64,000 nucleotides of DNA, taken from positions 1-64,000 of IMG/VR virus record IMGVR_UViG_3300009408_000003; one strand, 5' to 3'. Origin of the DNA: a virus. Positions 50,001-58,800 of the stretch are shown here, piece after piece. Positions within the stretch are counted from its first letter, which is position 1. Each line of letters begins with the position of its first letter. Under the pieces are notes generated by a model. That model ran no database searches, had not been told where the DNA came from, and saw nothing but the letters and a program-made list of their open reading frames with translations. A program made the translations under genes and the position numbers.

Positions 50001-50939
50001 TTACAAATTATTTAATTTTTGTGAAATTATATCGCTATAATTGGTGTGGTCTGTTTCGCGAATTATTTTAGTGGTGGCTGCAAACCCCATTTCTGATGCA
50101 TCCTTATGATTAGGTATTATGTTTTTTACCCTCACTCCTTGCGCTCTAAAGAAATTTGTATAGTACAATGCTTGTGATTGTGCATCTGCATCCAACATTA
50201 TATTAATATCGGTTGTATTAGATACAAATATTTTTTTCATTAATTTTTTAGGTATAAATTTACCAAGTAGCGGTATAGCATTTCGTTTTATACTCATCGC
50301 ATCAAATATTCCTTCGCATAGCGTTAGGGGTTCATTCCAACATATTTGATTTTCTAATGCAATTATATTTTTACTATATAATGGGTTTTTATATTTATAT
50401 TCTTCGTCATCAAATACAGTTCTAGCTACAAAATAATTAAGTTTACCGTTAATATCGTATGATGGAATAATTATTCTACCTGCATATCTACCAGTTTTAC
50501 AATATCCTATATTGTACCGTATAATATCACATTTAGTTATATTTCGATTATTAAGATAATAAATTACACGTTTATATAACGGATTAAATGTTGTGTCCTC
50601 TTTTGCTAACGATATAAATTCTTCTGGTAATAATAATTCAATTTCAGGTTCAGTTGTTGTATGTGCAACTATATAATCATTGCCATATATTTTATTTAAT
50701 GTAGTTAATGTTTTTGGTTCAACATTAAGTTTTTTGAGTAAATTATAAATTTTTAAACCTTTAGCACCGCAAACCCAACATTGCCATTTTTGGGATTCAA
50801 CATGTACTTCAAGTTTTTTCTTATGATGATGACAAAATGGACAATAATATGCTCTGTTATCTTTAGCGGTTGGTGTTCCAACCCCTAATATAATATCAAG
50901 AATTTGTATTACCTTTGTTTTATCGTGTTGTGAAAGCAT
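50001..50939 (-). CDS. 61: DNA primase, gp61-like (DnaG-type)
   Basis: 312 aa (T4 gp61 342 aa). Zinc-binding domain: CPFC (33-36) and CWVC (54-57). RNA-polymerase basic region: YAGRIIIPSYDINGKLNYFVAR. TOPRIM: LTLCEGIFDAMS with catalytic Glu, then INIMLDADA with the DxD metal pair. It makes RNA primers for the lagging strand with the gp41 helicase, which is not in this window. A single upstream region related to the 62-bp promoter repeats (about 50956-50992) precedes it. The neighbours are recombination genes, so this block is a replication/recombination module inserted between tail genes. Confidence 0.88.
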   Translation of the reverse strand: MLSQHDKTKVIQILDIILGVGTPTAKDNRAYYCPFCHHHKKKLEVHVESQKWQCWVCGAKGLKIYNLLKKLNVEPKTLTTLNKIYGNDYIVAHTTTEPEIELLLPEEFISLAKEDTTFNPLYKRVIYYLNNRNITKCDIIRYNIGYCKTGRYAGRIIIPSYDINGKLNYFVARTVFDDEEYKYKNPLYSKNIIALENQICWNEPLTLCEGIFDAMSIKRNAIPLLGKFIPKKLMKKIFVSNTTDINIMLDADAQSQALYYTNFFRAQGVRVKNIIPNHKDASEMGFAATTKIIRETDHTNYSDIISQKLNNL

Positions 50940-50955
50940 AATTTATAGTTATAAC

Positions 50956-50992
50956 TACAAATATACGAAAAAAAAATGAGAAATCCTAATAA
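50956..50992 (-). promoter_or_regulatory. Candidate promoter region related to the 62-bp repeats
   Basis: Minus strand: TATTAGGATTTCTCATTT, a T-run, then CGTATATTTGTAG. Same order as in 8302-8363 (TTAGGA, T-rich stretch, GTATATTTACTA). It lies 17 nt before the primase ATG. Confidence 0.45.
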
Positions 50993-51430
50993 TTAAACGT
51001 CTTTTCTGAAATATGTTCCGTTTATGTTTGAATTATAATAATTTGTATGCGGTTCTATAACTTCATTTAAAAATAATTCTTTGGTTTCTAAATAACTTAA
51101 TTGTTTTTTGGTTTTTGCAAAATACAGAATTTTTTTAGTATATTTCATACCGTTTTTTATATCTTCGTTTAATTCTGTATTAGAACCAGTATATACTTTC
51201 CAATTAGATTCTTTTTTTGCCATTTCGTAAAGTTTCAATCGTTTATCAGTAACTAATGCTGCTTCTTTTTTTCCGAATTTTCGTTTTCTAACGGTATATA
51301 AAAGTTTTCTTCCCACATATTTTTTATTAGTTTTAGTAGTAATTTCATATACGAATCCGATTGTATCATCTGGCATATCTGATAAATCAGTTATTAAGAC
51401 GTTATTATATGTCCATATTGGTACTGTCAT
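50993..51430 (-). CDS. GIY-YIG-like nuclease-fold protein
   Basis: 145 aa. IGFVYEITTKTNKKYVGRK (residues 24-42) is the GIY-YIG core (usually G-I/F-V-Y...K-Y-I/V-G), followed by basic RKRKFGKKEA, NWKVYTGSN and YLETKELFLNEV, where the conserved Glu of the family would be. Related phage proteins are listed as Seg-type or unassigned GIY-YIG endonucleases. It could be a free-standing homing enzyme or a repair/host-DNA nuclease; no target can be named. It lies next to the primase. Confidence 0.65.
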   Translation of the reverse strand: MTVPIWTYNNVLITDLSDMPDDTIGFVYEITTKTNKKYVGRKLLYTVRKRKFGKKEAALVTDKRLKLYEMAKKESNWKVYTGSNTELNEDIKNGMKYTKKILYFAKTKKQLSYLETKELFLNEVIEPHTNYYNSNINGTYFRKDV

Positions 51431-51578
51431 GTTTTTTAATATTTAAATTAATATAGATAGTTTGTCATTTAAATTATGAAATAATGAATTAGATATATTT
51501 CATTCTTGAACTATCTAATTTTGAAAAATGTTAGATTATTGTTTCGGAGTTATCCCGATTTATTTTTTGGTGAATAAA

Positions 51579-51761
51579 TTATTTATTAACCGTATCAGAA
51601 TATAGAGTGGTTGGTACTACTCCACGACGTGCAGCATCTATAAGACTTTTATCTGCAATTAAATTTTTACCTCCATCATTTGATAATGGGGTTTTATCAC
51701 TTTTAGTTTTGATTTCGTATTGATCTTTATTTTGATTAAATATGTCTATTATTGATGCCAT
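51579..51761 (-). CDS. Small structural-cluster protein, 60 aa
   Basis: Ends SLIDAARRGVVPTTLYSD, a phrase I recall from short proteins in the tail cluster of marine myoviruses. Strong AAAGGAG ribosome site and an ATACTTATA motif 20 nt upstream of the start. Function unknown; likely tail-associated by location. Confidence 0.55.
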   Translation of the reverse strand: MASIIDIFNQNKDQYEIKTKSDKTPLSNDGGKNLIADKSLIDAARRGVVPTTLYSDTVNK

Positions 51762-51781
51762 AGTATGTCTCCTTTATATTA

Positions 51782-51790
51782 TATAAGTAT
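51782..51790 (-). promoter_or_regulatory. Candidate promoter motif ATACTTATA
   Basis: The C variant, in TTTAATACTTATATAATATAAAGGAG, 20 nt from the ATG of the 60-aa gene. The motif and a good Shine-Dalgarno lie next to each other. Confidence 0.45.
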
Positions 51791-51882
51791 TAAATATTTT
51801 TGTTTGCGATAAATTTGTAATTATTAAAATGATATCGTTTCATATTAGGTAAACCACCTTCTTTATTTCAAAAAACGAACCC

Positions 51883-53016
51883 TTACGTATCTAAACGTAT
51901 AATGAAATTCAAATTATAATCTGGGAGTTTTTTAATTGGTTGAGGTAATTTTGCAACCGCAACCATGTTTTGTTCTGCATCATATAATCCAATAGTAGTA
52001 ACAAATGTAGATATGTATGAACCAGTAGGGTCAGTTGTTCCATAATTATAATAATCATCCCAACTACCAGTTGAACTTCCAACTGAACCAAAAAACTCAG
52101 ATTTTTGTCTTATATCTGCGATTTCATTAATAATAGTTGTTCCAGCTGGTTTTGAATTTGCTATTGCTGTTGTATTAAATTCATACGAGTTAGATACTGT
52201 TATATCAATCGCTGTTGGATTTTGGGATGCGTTAAATTCGCCTTTTGTTGCTGAAACTAATACTTCGGTTTCATACAACGTTTGTGTTGAACGATATGAT
52301 AAATCATAATCAACAACTGAACCAGTATAATTTGTTACTACTATTAATCCGTCTGAATAAAAAACGTTACCTTTTTTAGTTGCTTGTATATCTGTTGCTG
52401 GAAATACTAATTGTTGACTTAACGTCATTATTCCAGTTTCAAAATTTATTTGAGTTATATAATAATTATCGGTATTACCATCAATTGTAAATATTGCTAT
52501 TCCACTATTAACATCAAAAAAAGATACAGTTACTACATAGGTAGTTACACCATCATTAAATGTAATTGTTTGAGCATTATTATCATAATTGGTAAATTCA
52601 TACGTAGGATTTGGTGTAATTAGTTGTCCATATGAATTATCAATAAACGATTCTAATGCTCCACTAATTTGTAATGTGACACTACCTTTTTTTATTTGCT
52701 CACCATACATTGGCTGCGCAATATCAATTATGTGTAATACCGTACTAAAAGGACGTTCTGTTTCATATTCTGCAGGATTTTTCATTACACCATATTGTGT
52801 GATGGTGTTTCCATTTGCTGAATAATATTTTGCTATTATAGAATTATATAATGGATGTACATATAATCCGTTACTTTGAGTAGAAGTCTCTAAATCAAAT
52901 AAACCATCTTCATTATACGCAGTAGTTACTGGTACAACGGTTTGATCCGTAATCCATTCTTTATATACTTTAAATTGTCTTTGCGATATATTTGATTTTG
53001 GTATCTGTTTAAACAT
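51883..53016 (-). CDS. Tail/baseplate structural protein, paralogue of 53174-54385
   Basis: 377 aa, strand-rich. The C-terminus (YISTFVTTIGLYDAEQNMVA then VAKLPQPIKKLPDYNLNFII) aligns by eye with the end of the neighbouring 403-aa protein, so both derive from one ancestral subunit. N-terminus MFKQIPKSNISQRQFKVYKEW is specific. No enzyme motif. A baseplate or tail-associated role is inferred from its place among tail genes. Promoter motif 50 nt upstream, with a hairpin in the leader. Confidence 0.6.
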   Translation of the reverse strand: MFKQIPKSNISQRQFKVYKEWITDQTVVPVTTAYNEDGLFDLETSTQSNGLYVHPLYNSIIAKYYSANGNTITQYGVMKNPAEYETERPFSTVLHIIDIAQPMYGEQIKKGSVTLQISGALESFIDNSYGQLITPNPTYEFTNYDNNAQTITFNDGVTTYVVTVSFFDVNSGIAIFTIDGNTDNYYITQINFETGIMTLSQQLVFPATDIQATKKGNVFYSDGLIVVTNYTGSVVDYDLSYRSTQTLYETEVLVSATKGEFNASQNPTAIDITVSNSYEFNTTAIANSKPAGTTIINEIADIRQKSEFFGSVGSSTGSWDDYYNYGTTDPTGSYISTFVTTIGLYDAEQNMVAVAKLPQPIKKLPDYNLNFIIRLDT

Positions 53017-53066
53017 ACTTAATTTGTGCTACCACTCTCTAAAGAAAGTGTGGTTAGATTAATATC

Positions 53067-53075
53067 TATAAATAT
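53067..53075 (-). promoter_or_regulatory. Candidate phage promoter motif ATATTTATA
   Basis: Exact minus-strand motif followed by GATATT, 50 nt before the 377-aa structural gene. An imperfect hairpin (ACCAC...GTGGT) lies in the leader between motif and start. Confidence 0.45.
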
Positions 53076-53173
53076 TAAGAAATTAAATTATCAAGTGGTG
53101 TGATACCTTTTTTAATATCATGTTCCAAGACTATTTTTAATTCGCTATTTAACTTAACTTTAATAACTATTTA

Positions 53174-54385
53174 TCAAAAATCAAGTTTTACTTTTATGAG
53201 TATCTCGGTCGCGAATGATTTTGGTATCGGTTGTGATGTTTTAGCAACAGCTAATAATTCGTTTGAATCATTAAATAATCCCACAGTTGTAACATATGCT
53301 TTTGGATCATTTTCAAAACTTGCAATTGCAAATGTACCATCTGAACCAGACACGAATGTTGGATTATTAGAAAAATTGTATTCTCTATTTGTTGCTCGTA
53401 CAAAATAATGAGCTGTAGATATATTTTCAGTACGTCTACCTTGAAAATCACCGCCTAAATTAATTGATTGAAATAATCTTCTATGATTGTATTGTTCTGC
53501 AGTAACTAATAAACTACCATCTAACGAACCGTATGGTACACTTCCTACTAATCCACCTATTGCTGATGGGTTTAGTATAATTATTCCTTGGTCTGGATAA
53601 AATAGTCCATATCCTTCGCCAGTAGTTGTTTCATATGTATTTTCTATCGTTGCAGCAGCTTCTGTTCCTAAATTAAGTGAACCACTTACAATATTAAATA
53701 CTCTGCCTGCTTTTCCAACAGTATCATTGAATTTTTTAGCACTATCATCAATAAGTGTAAAAGAACCGTTTGAACCACTTAACGTTAATGAAATGTTTCC
53801 CGGATCCATCGATTCTTTGTATCTTGCACGTGATACATTTATTGCATAAATATCATCTGAATCATGAGTACCAGCTGCACTTGAAGAACCGAATGTAAAT
53901 AAGTTATCAGATTGGTCTAATAATATTGAACGATATTGAGCATAAGTAGCTTTTGTAGATAATGTTGAATTATCATCATTTGCTAATGATACTGAACCTG
54001 ACCCGTTTTTGTTACCATATGCTATAGCAAATTGTACAGCCGCGGTAGAATCAACTGCAGGGTCTTTATCATATGCATTAATATAATAGCTTTCAGCTGG
54101 TTGAGTTGATGATGAAAATATTGAAGTTAAACTTCCTGTGTCGCCACTCCATATACCAGTTGTTACAACTTCTGTTTTACCAGTTATTTGGTCGAATTCT
54201 CCAAATCGTTTATAAATACCTGTATTTATTGTGCCACCTTGAGCTGTTAGTTTATCTCCACCTGTTAAATATCCATTTAAAATACTAACGATTTGTTCGG
54301 AAGTTAAATTTCCTTGATTTGCTGATAAATATTGAGCAAGTTCGGTTGATAAATTAGTTCCTGCTTGGCCAGTTATATTTGCCAT
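53174..54385 (-). CDS. Tail/baseplate structural protein, paralogue of 51883-53016
   Basis: 403 aa. Begins MANITGQAGTNLSTELAQYL; strand-rich with SSS, GSG and SNG loops. Contains GYGLFYPDQGIIILNPSAIG and a C-terminal block KAYVTTVGLFNDSNELLAVA then KTSQPIPKSFATE, which matches the neighbouring 377-aa protein. This C-terminal block is common in marine T4-like virions. The exact position in the particle is unknown. It is not a sheath protein: the length and typical sheath domains do not fit. Confidence 0.6.
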   Translation of the reverse strand: MANITGQAGTNLSTELAQYLSANQGNLTSEQIVSILNGYLTGGDKLTAQGGTINTGIYKRFGEFDQITGKTEVVTTGIWSGDTGSLTSIFSSSTQPAESYYINAYDKDPAVDSTAAVQFAIAYGNKNGSGSVSLANDDNSTLSTKATYAQYRSILLDQSDNLFTFGSSSAAGTHDSDDIYAINVSRARYKESMDPGNISLTLSGSNGSFTLIDDSAKKFNDTVGKAGRVFNIVSGSLNLGTEAAATIENTYETTTGEGYGLFYPDQGIIILNPSAIGGLVGSVPYGSLDGSLLVTAEQYNHRRLFQSINLGGDFQGRRTENISTAHYFVRATNREYNFSNNPTFVSGSDGTFAIASFENDPKAYVTTVGLFNDSNELLAVAKTSQPIPKSFATEILIKVKLDF

Positions 54386-54462
54386 TTTATTTTTTTGTTT
54401 TTATATGATTTGTATGTAAATACATTCATTAGTTATATTTATTATTTATTTTTTATTGTGTA

Positions 54463-54774
54463 TTATGCAACTTTAGTTACTTTAATATTCATTAATTTTT
54501 GTACTTCTAACTTTTTACCTTTATTACTAACAAAAAATCCTAAACCGTCATTATGTTTAACAGCACCTTTAAATTTAGTTGGTATATTACTAGCGATATT
54601 GTATGCTATTTCATCTCCCACTTTTGGTTCGTAGTGTCTAGTCGATGTGAAATCATCAGTAATTCGAGCTTCTTCATTCAACGAAATTATAGAGTTCTCA
54701 AAATGTTTTGATACAACTTTGCCTATCGCAAATTTATTTTTAGATATGTATTCTTTATAATTAAATTTTTTCAT
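54463..54774 (-). CDS. Small protein with targeting-like N-terminus
   Basis: 103 aa. MKKFNYKEYISKNKFAIGKV is reminiscent of the MGFDIKKYLAENKI start of the head-locus proteins but has ISK where they have LAE. The body has a SH3-like strand pattern (PKVGDEIAYNIASNIPTKFK then GAVKHNDGLGFFV). Lies between two tail structural genes. Function unknown. Confidence 0.5.
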   Translation of the reverse strand: MKKFNYKEYISKNKFAIGKVVSKHFENSIISLNEEARITDDFTSTRHYEPKVGDEIAYNIASNIPTKFKGAVKHNDGLGFFVSNKGKKLEVQKLMNIKVTKVA

Positions 54775-54780
54775 AATTTA

Positions 54781-55410
54781 TTATGTTGGTTGTATATATG
54801 AAACTGTTACTGGTATCGTAGAAGAACCGCCAGTTTCGTTACCATATACTGTAATTGTTGTTTTTATAGTTTGTGTAATATTTGGATTTGGTATAAATGT
54901 AAACGTCATTCCACGTTCAACTTGAGCAGTTGTACTTATTTCGTCACCCAAGAAGATTGGTGCTGTACCACTACCTACTGCAAGACCTGTACCACTAATC
55001 ACACCAGAATTTTTATTAGCTAATACAACTGTATATCCAGAAACGGTGTTTCCGCTTGGTGAAGTTGTTGGTGATAATGATACTTGACCAGATGTTTGAT
55101 TTACTAAAATTGATGGTATACCAAATTCTACTTTAGGTATTTTTTTAGTACCTTTTGGTAACGTTACTAATTTATATCGTAATGTTTGAGTTTCATCTGG
55201 TGATGCTTCTGTAATTGGAATTGCCTTAATTGCTGAATCATAATATGCACTACCTTTTGGATGAGCTGGTTCATATAAGGTATAATCTATTTCATCATCA
55301 CCTAATGCAAATTGTGTAATATTAAGACCAGAGCCTGCTGCTAATTTTTCTCTACCTTTTTTGGTAAGAATTGCATCTACGGTAATCTCTGTATTGTTCA
55401 AGTAAGCCAT
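54781..55410 (-). CDS. Virion structural protein of the marine T4-like type
   Basis: 209 aa. The N-terminal half (MAYLNNTEITVDAILTKKGR, ALGDDEIDYTLYEPAHPKGS, ITEASPDETQTLRYKLVTLP) is a highly recognisable block in marine myovirus tail/baseplate gene clusters, usually listed as structural or unnamed. The second half is a strand-rich, Gly/Ser/Thr domain. Candidate promoter motif 41 nt upstream. I cannot name the T4 counterpart. Confidence 0.65.
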   Translation of the reverse strand: MAYLNNTEITVDAILTKKGREKLAAGSGLNITQFALGDDEIDYTLYEPAHPKGSAYYDSAIKAIPITEASPDETQTLRYKLVTLPKGTKKIPKVEFGIPSILVNQTSGQVSLSPTTSPSGNTVSGYTVVLANKNSGVISGTGLAVGSGTAPIFLGDEISTTAQVERGMTFTFIPNPNITQTIKTTITVYGNETGGSSTIPVTVSYIQPT

Positions 55411-55451
55411 TTTTATTATATTTTTTTAATTATTTTGTTAGTTTATACATG

Positions 55452-55460
55452 TATAAATAT
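55452..55460 (-). promoter_or_regulatory. Candidate phage promoter motif ATATTTATA
   Basis: Exact minus-strand motif, 41 nt before the 209-aa structural gene. Confidence 0.45.
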
Positions 55461-55483
55461 AAGTTTTTTATTTTTCGGTTATT

Positions 55484-55828
55484 TTACTTACTTCCGTTAT
55501 AGTGTTTACCATTAAGTGCTTTACTTATAATTTTATTATGTAACCAATCCACAATATCTTTATAATATGGTTCGCCTCTGTGTTGTCCTACATGATGCAC
55601 CATAGCTGTTCCATCATTTACAGCTTTTTCATTATTTGTCATTACAAAATGTGTACTATCACCATGCTTTTTTAAATACCATGGATAACCATTAATGAAT
55701 ATTTTTATCGTATCATTATTATCAGTTGGTTTATTCATTGAATTTTTTGATACTGCTTCTGTTAACAGATTATCCATTCGGATTTCGTATTTATATTTTT
55801 TTTTCATACTGTATTTATTTTCATGCAT
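55484..55828 (-). CDS. Hypothetical protein with LLTE-type N-terminal site
   Basis: 114 aa (107 aa if MKKKYKYEI at 55807 is the start). YEIRMDNLLTEAVSKN near the N-terminus has LTE followed by A, a perfect fit to the gp21 consensus, so it may be another processed internal protein. The body has GYPWYLKKHGDSTHFVMTNN and HHVGQHRGEPYYKDIVDWLH, aromatic and His-rich; no family recognised. Confidence 0.5.
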   Translation of the reverse strand: MHENKYSMKKKYKYEIRMDNLLTEAVSKNSMNKPTDNNDTIKIFINGYPWYLKKHGDSTHFVMTNNEKAVNDGTAMVHHVGQHRGEPYYKDIVDWLHNKIISKALNGKHYNGSK

Positions 55829-55860
55829 TTTATATAATATAATCGATTTCTAAAAACGGT

Positions 55861-58800
55861 TTACGATACGTCAAGGATAGGTTCGCCTGAGCCTCTGCCT
55901 GTATTAGATACTTTAAGTATATTAGGGTTAGTAATAAATGTTTCTACTGCAGGGCCACCATCTAATGTTGTTGCCGATGTTTGTTTTGAACCATTAAAAA
56001 ATGCATTTGCTAATCCACTAGTTAAATCGTTTGTATATCTGTAATGACTTGGTAAATAGCCATCTAATGCTACTACTTCTGTAATATTACCGGTTATAAT
56101 TGGTGCGGGTTGGTCAAAATTTAAAAAAGTAACTTTATAATCATAAAAAGTGGTAGGAACTAAGTGTGTTCCAACCGTAGGATCATTAGGATCAATATTT
56201 TCTGGTATTAATTTTATATTACTCTCTTGTATTCTGTATACCTTTTTCCTATCTTGTACTCGATTACCATCTTTATCAATATATGTTCTAATAGTGTTAC
56301 CATTAGTTGCCCATATACCAAATCCAGCAACTGTAACAGAATTTGGATTAATTCCTATTGTTTCTAAACTAATACCAAAAAATGCGCCAGTAAGTGTACC
56401 CTCTATTTTAGCATCTATTGATACCTCGTGATTACTATAATTATCTGATATTAAAACTAAATCATCTGATACTGGGATTATTCCATTATAAAATGGAGTT
56501 GTACCCGCAAGCGATAAATCCGTTTCCGTATTAAGTGTACCATTATATTGGTCATTATTTGCTATTAGTTCAATATCTTCTTGCGTATTTAATATTCCAG
56601 TTTTACCAACCGTTGAAGCTTCTAATTCGCTATAATTATCTACATCTATTGAACTTTCTTTATATAGTTCTTTTGCTATTGGTTTTGTATGTTTATATTT
56701 GTTACGTTCTAATAAATGAGGTTCAATCAATAATCCACTAGCAACTTTAGCTCTAGCAGGTATTAATGATTCTAGTGTTGTAAATAAAGTTTGGTCTATA
56801 TATCGTACTAATTGAATATATTCATAAATATTTAAATTAAAACGAGTAAAATAATATTTTCTTAATGAATCTAGTTCAGAATAATTATTTTTATAAATAT
56901 CAGCTGGATTACCAATATAATTATCAATATTAAATTGTCCTAATGAACGTAATATATTCATATTGATTTCGCGAGTTGGCGAAAAGAATAACCCTAGTTT
57001 GTTAGAATCATCAGCGTTATCAAAACTTGTTACATTCGAAGTTGAACCGAAATTTAAATAATTTTCTAATGTTTGCGATTCAAATCTTACTTTATTACTA
57101 TATCCTATACCAGTTGCAGGAACATTAGCAGTTACAGTTCTTTCATATGATACGTATTGGTATGGATATGAAGTTATTGATGGAAATCCAACTGCAGTAG
57201 CAACCGGTTCACCATAAAAGGTATTAATAGCCACATTTTTAATATTTGGGTCAGCATTTCTATCTTTTGGATATTCAAAATCTAATCTAAATATTAAATC
57301 TTCTGTTGATGAAGAAACGTGGTTTCCATCTATCGCATCTGGCAATAATGTATGGTTTGTAATTCTTGATTCATCTAATGCTATTGACCATAGTCTAAAT
57401 TCATCAATTGAACCAGATAATGTTGTACCAATTGAAATATTAGTGTCCCATCCCCAACTTTGACTTCCGGTTGGAACAATAAGTGAGCCAGTTCCCTCAT
57501 TTCTAATACGTTCATTAAATCCTTCTTTTCCATAAATATCAAATACATAATCGCTACCACTCAATGTACGGTTAACTACAATTTGTGTGTATTCATCATT
57601 AAATACTGGAAAATATGTAGTTGATCCACTTACGATGTTACCACCACTTCCTGATAAACTTAATTCTACGGATGCTAATGAGCCTGTTCCTGCTAATAAT
57701 TTTAATGACCAAGCATCACTTGAAACTAAAGTTTGATCATATCGATATTCGGTATTAATTCGCATTTCTACTGAATTTGGATACTTGTAATCATCTGGAG
57801 TTATAATAGAACTTGACTCATATTTTTTCCACGGAACAATAACTGATGCTGTTTGATCAAAATTAAGAGCTGATGTTCTATCATCAAATGTAAATTTAGT
57901 TACACCAGATTGTGTAGGATCTACTGGCCCACCAAATTCTAATATAGATAGCATTGAAGTTGGAATTCCATAACAGGCCATTGCAGCATGCAAAGCTCGT
58001 TTTGTACCTTTATGTTTGTATAAATATGGTAAATTGTTTAATAAACGTCTCCAAATTTCTTGCTGACGTTCCTTTCCAGTCATAGCCGAAGCGTTTGTAC
58101 CATCTTTATTTTTACCGAATGCATATTCCCAAAGATACTGAGAACGAACCCCCATATCTGCATCCCAACCAAGCGATTCTAACATATGATAAATTAAATC
58201 ATTGGTAATTCCTTCGGTATTTGAATGGGTGAGTGTTTTAGATGTAGCAACACCTTTTATATAACTTGAAAGTACGTCAAAGTGTTGTCCTATCATGTGA
58301 AAAAACAGAACAAAATCTTGACCGTTTGGATCATTTAAAATATGTTGTGGTATATTATTTACTAATAAGTTTTTATTATTAGTATCATACAAATCTGCAG
58401 AAGATATTATATTATTGTACCATGTTTGAGTATCTAAATCGGTAGAACCACTTAAAGTGTTTTGTTCAGCACCAGGATATGATAGTGAACCACTTTTAGT
58501 ATATAATAATTTTTCGAAAGCGTCAAAACCTTTTTTAACATTACTAATTTGTTCTTCAACTCTTGCTATTTGGTTAAGTATCGAAATAGAACCACTTGCA
58601 AGTGAAGTATCTGTTAATGAATTTAATGCAGTTTCATGAAATTCTATTAATTTTACTTTATAAAAGAAATTCTCAGCTCGTTCTGTAGCTGATGAATACT
58701 TTACAAAATTATCCCAGCGATATTCACTACCACTTATATAATTAATATTTAATTTAGCTAAACTAAATTCGTTGTTACCAACATATTCATTTAATAATTC

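Noticed and set aside
53084-53173. Open frame IKVKLNSELKIVLEHDIKKG... after the 403-aa tail gene
   Set aside because: No start codon. It may be a remnant of a longer tail protein, but the family's usual end is the annotated stop.
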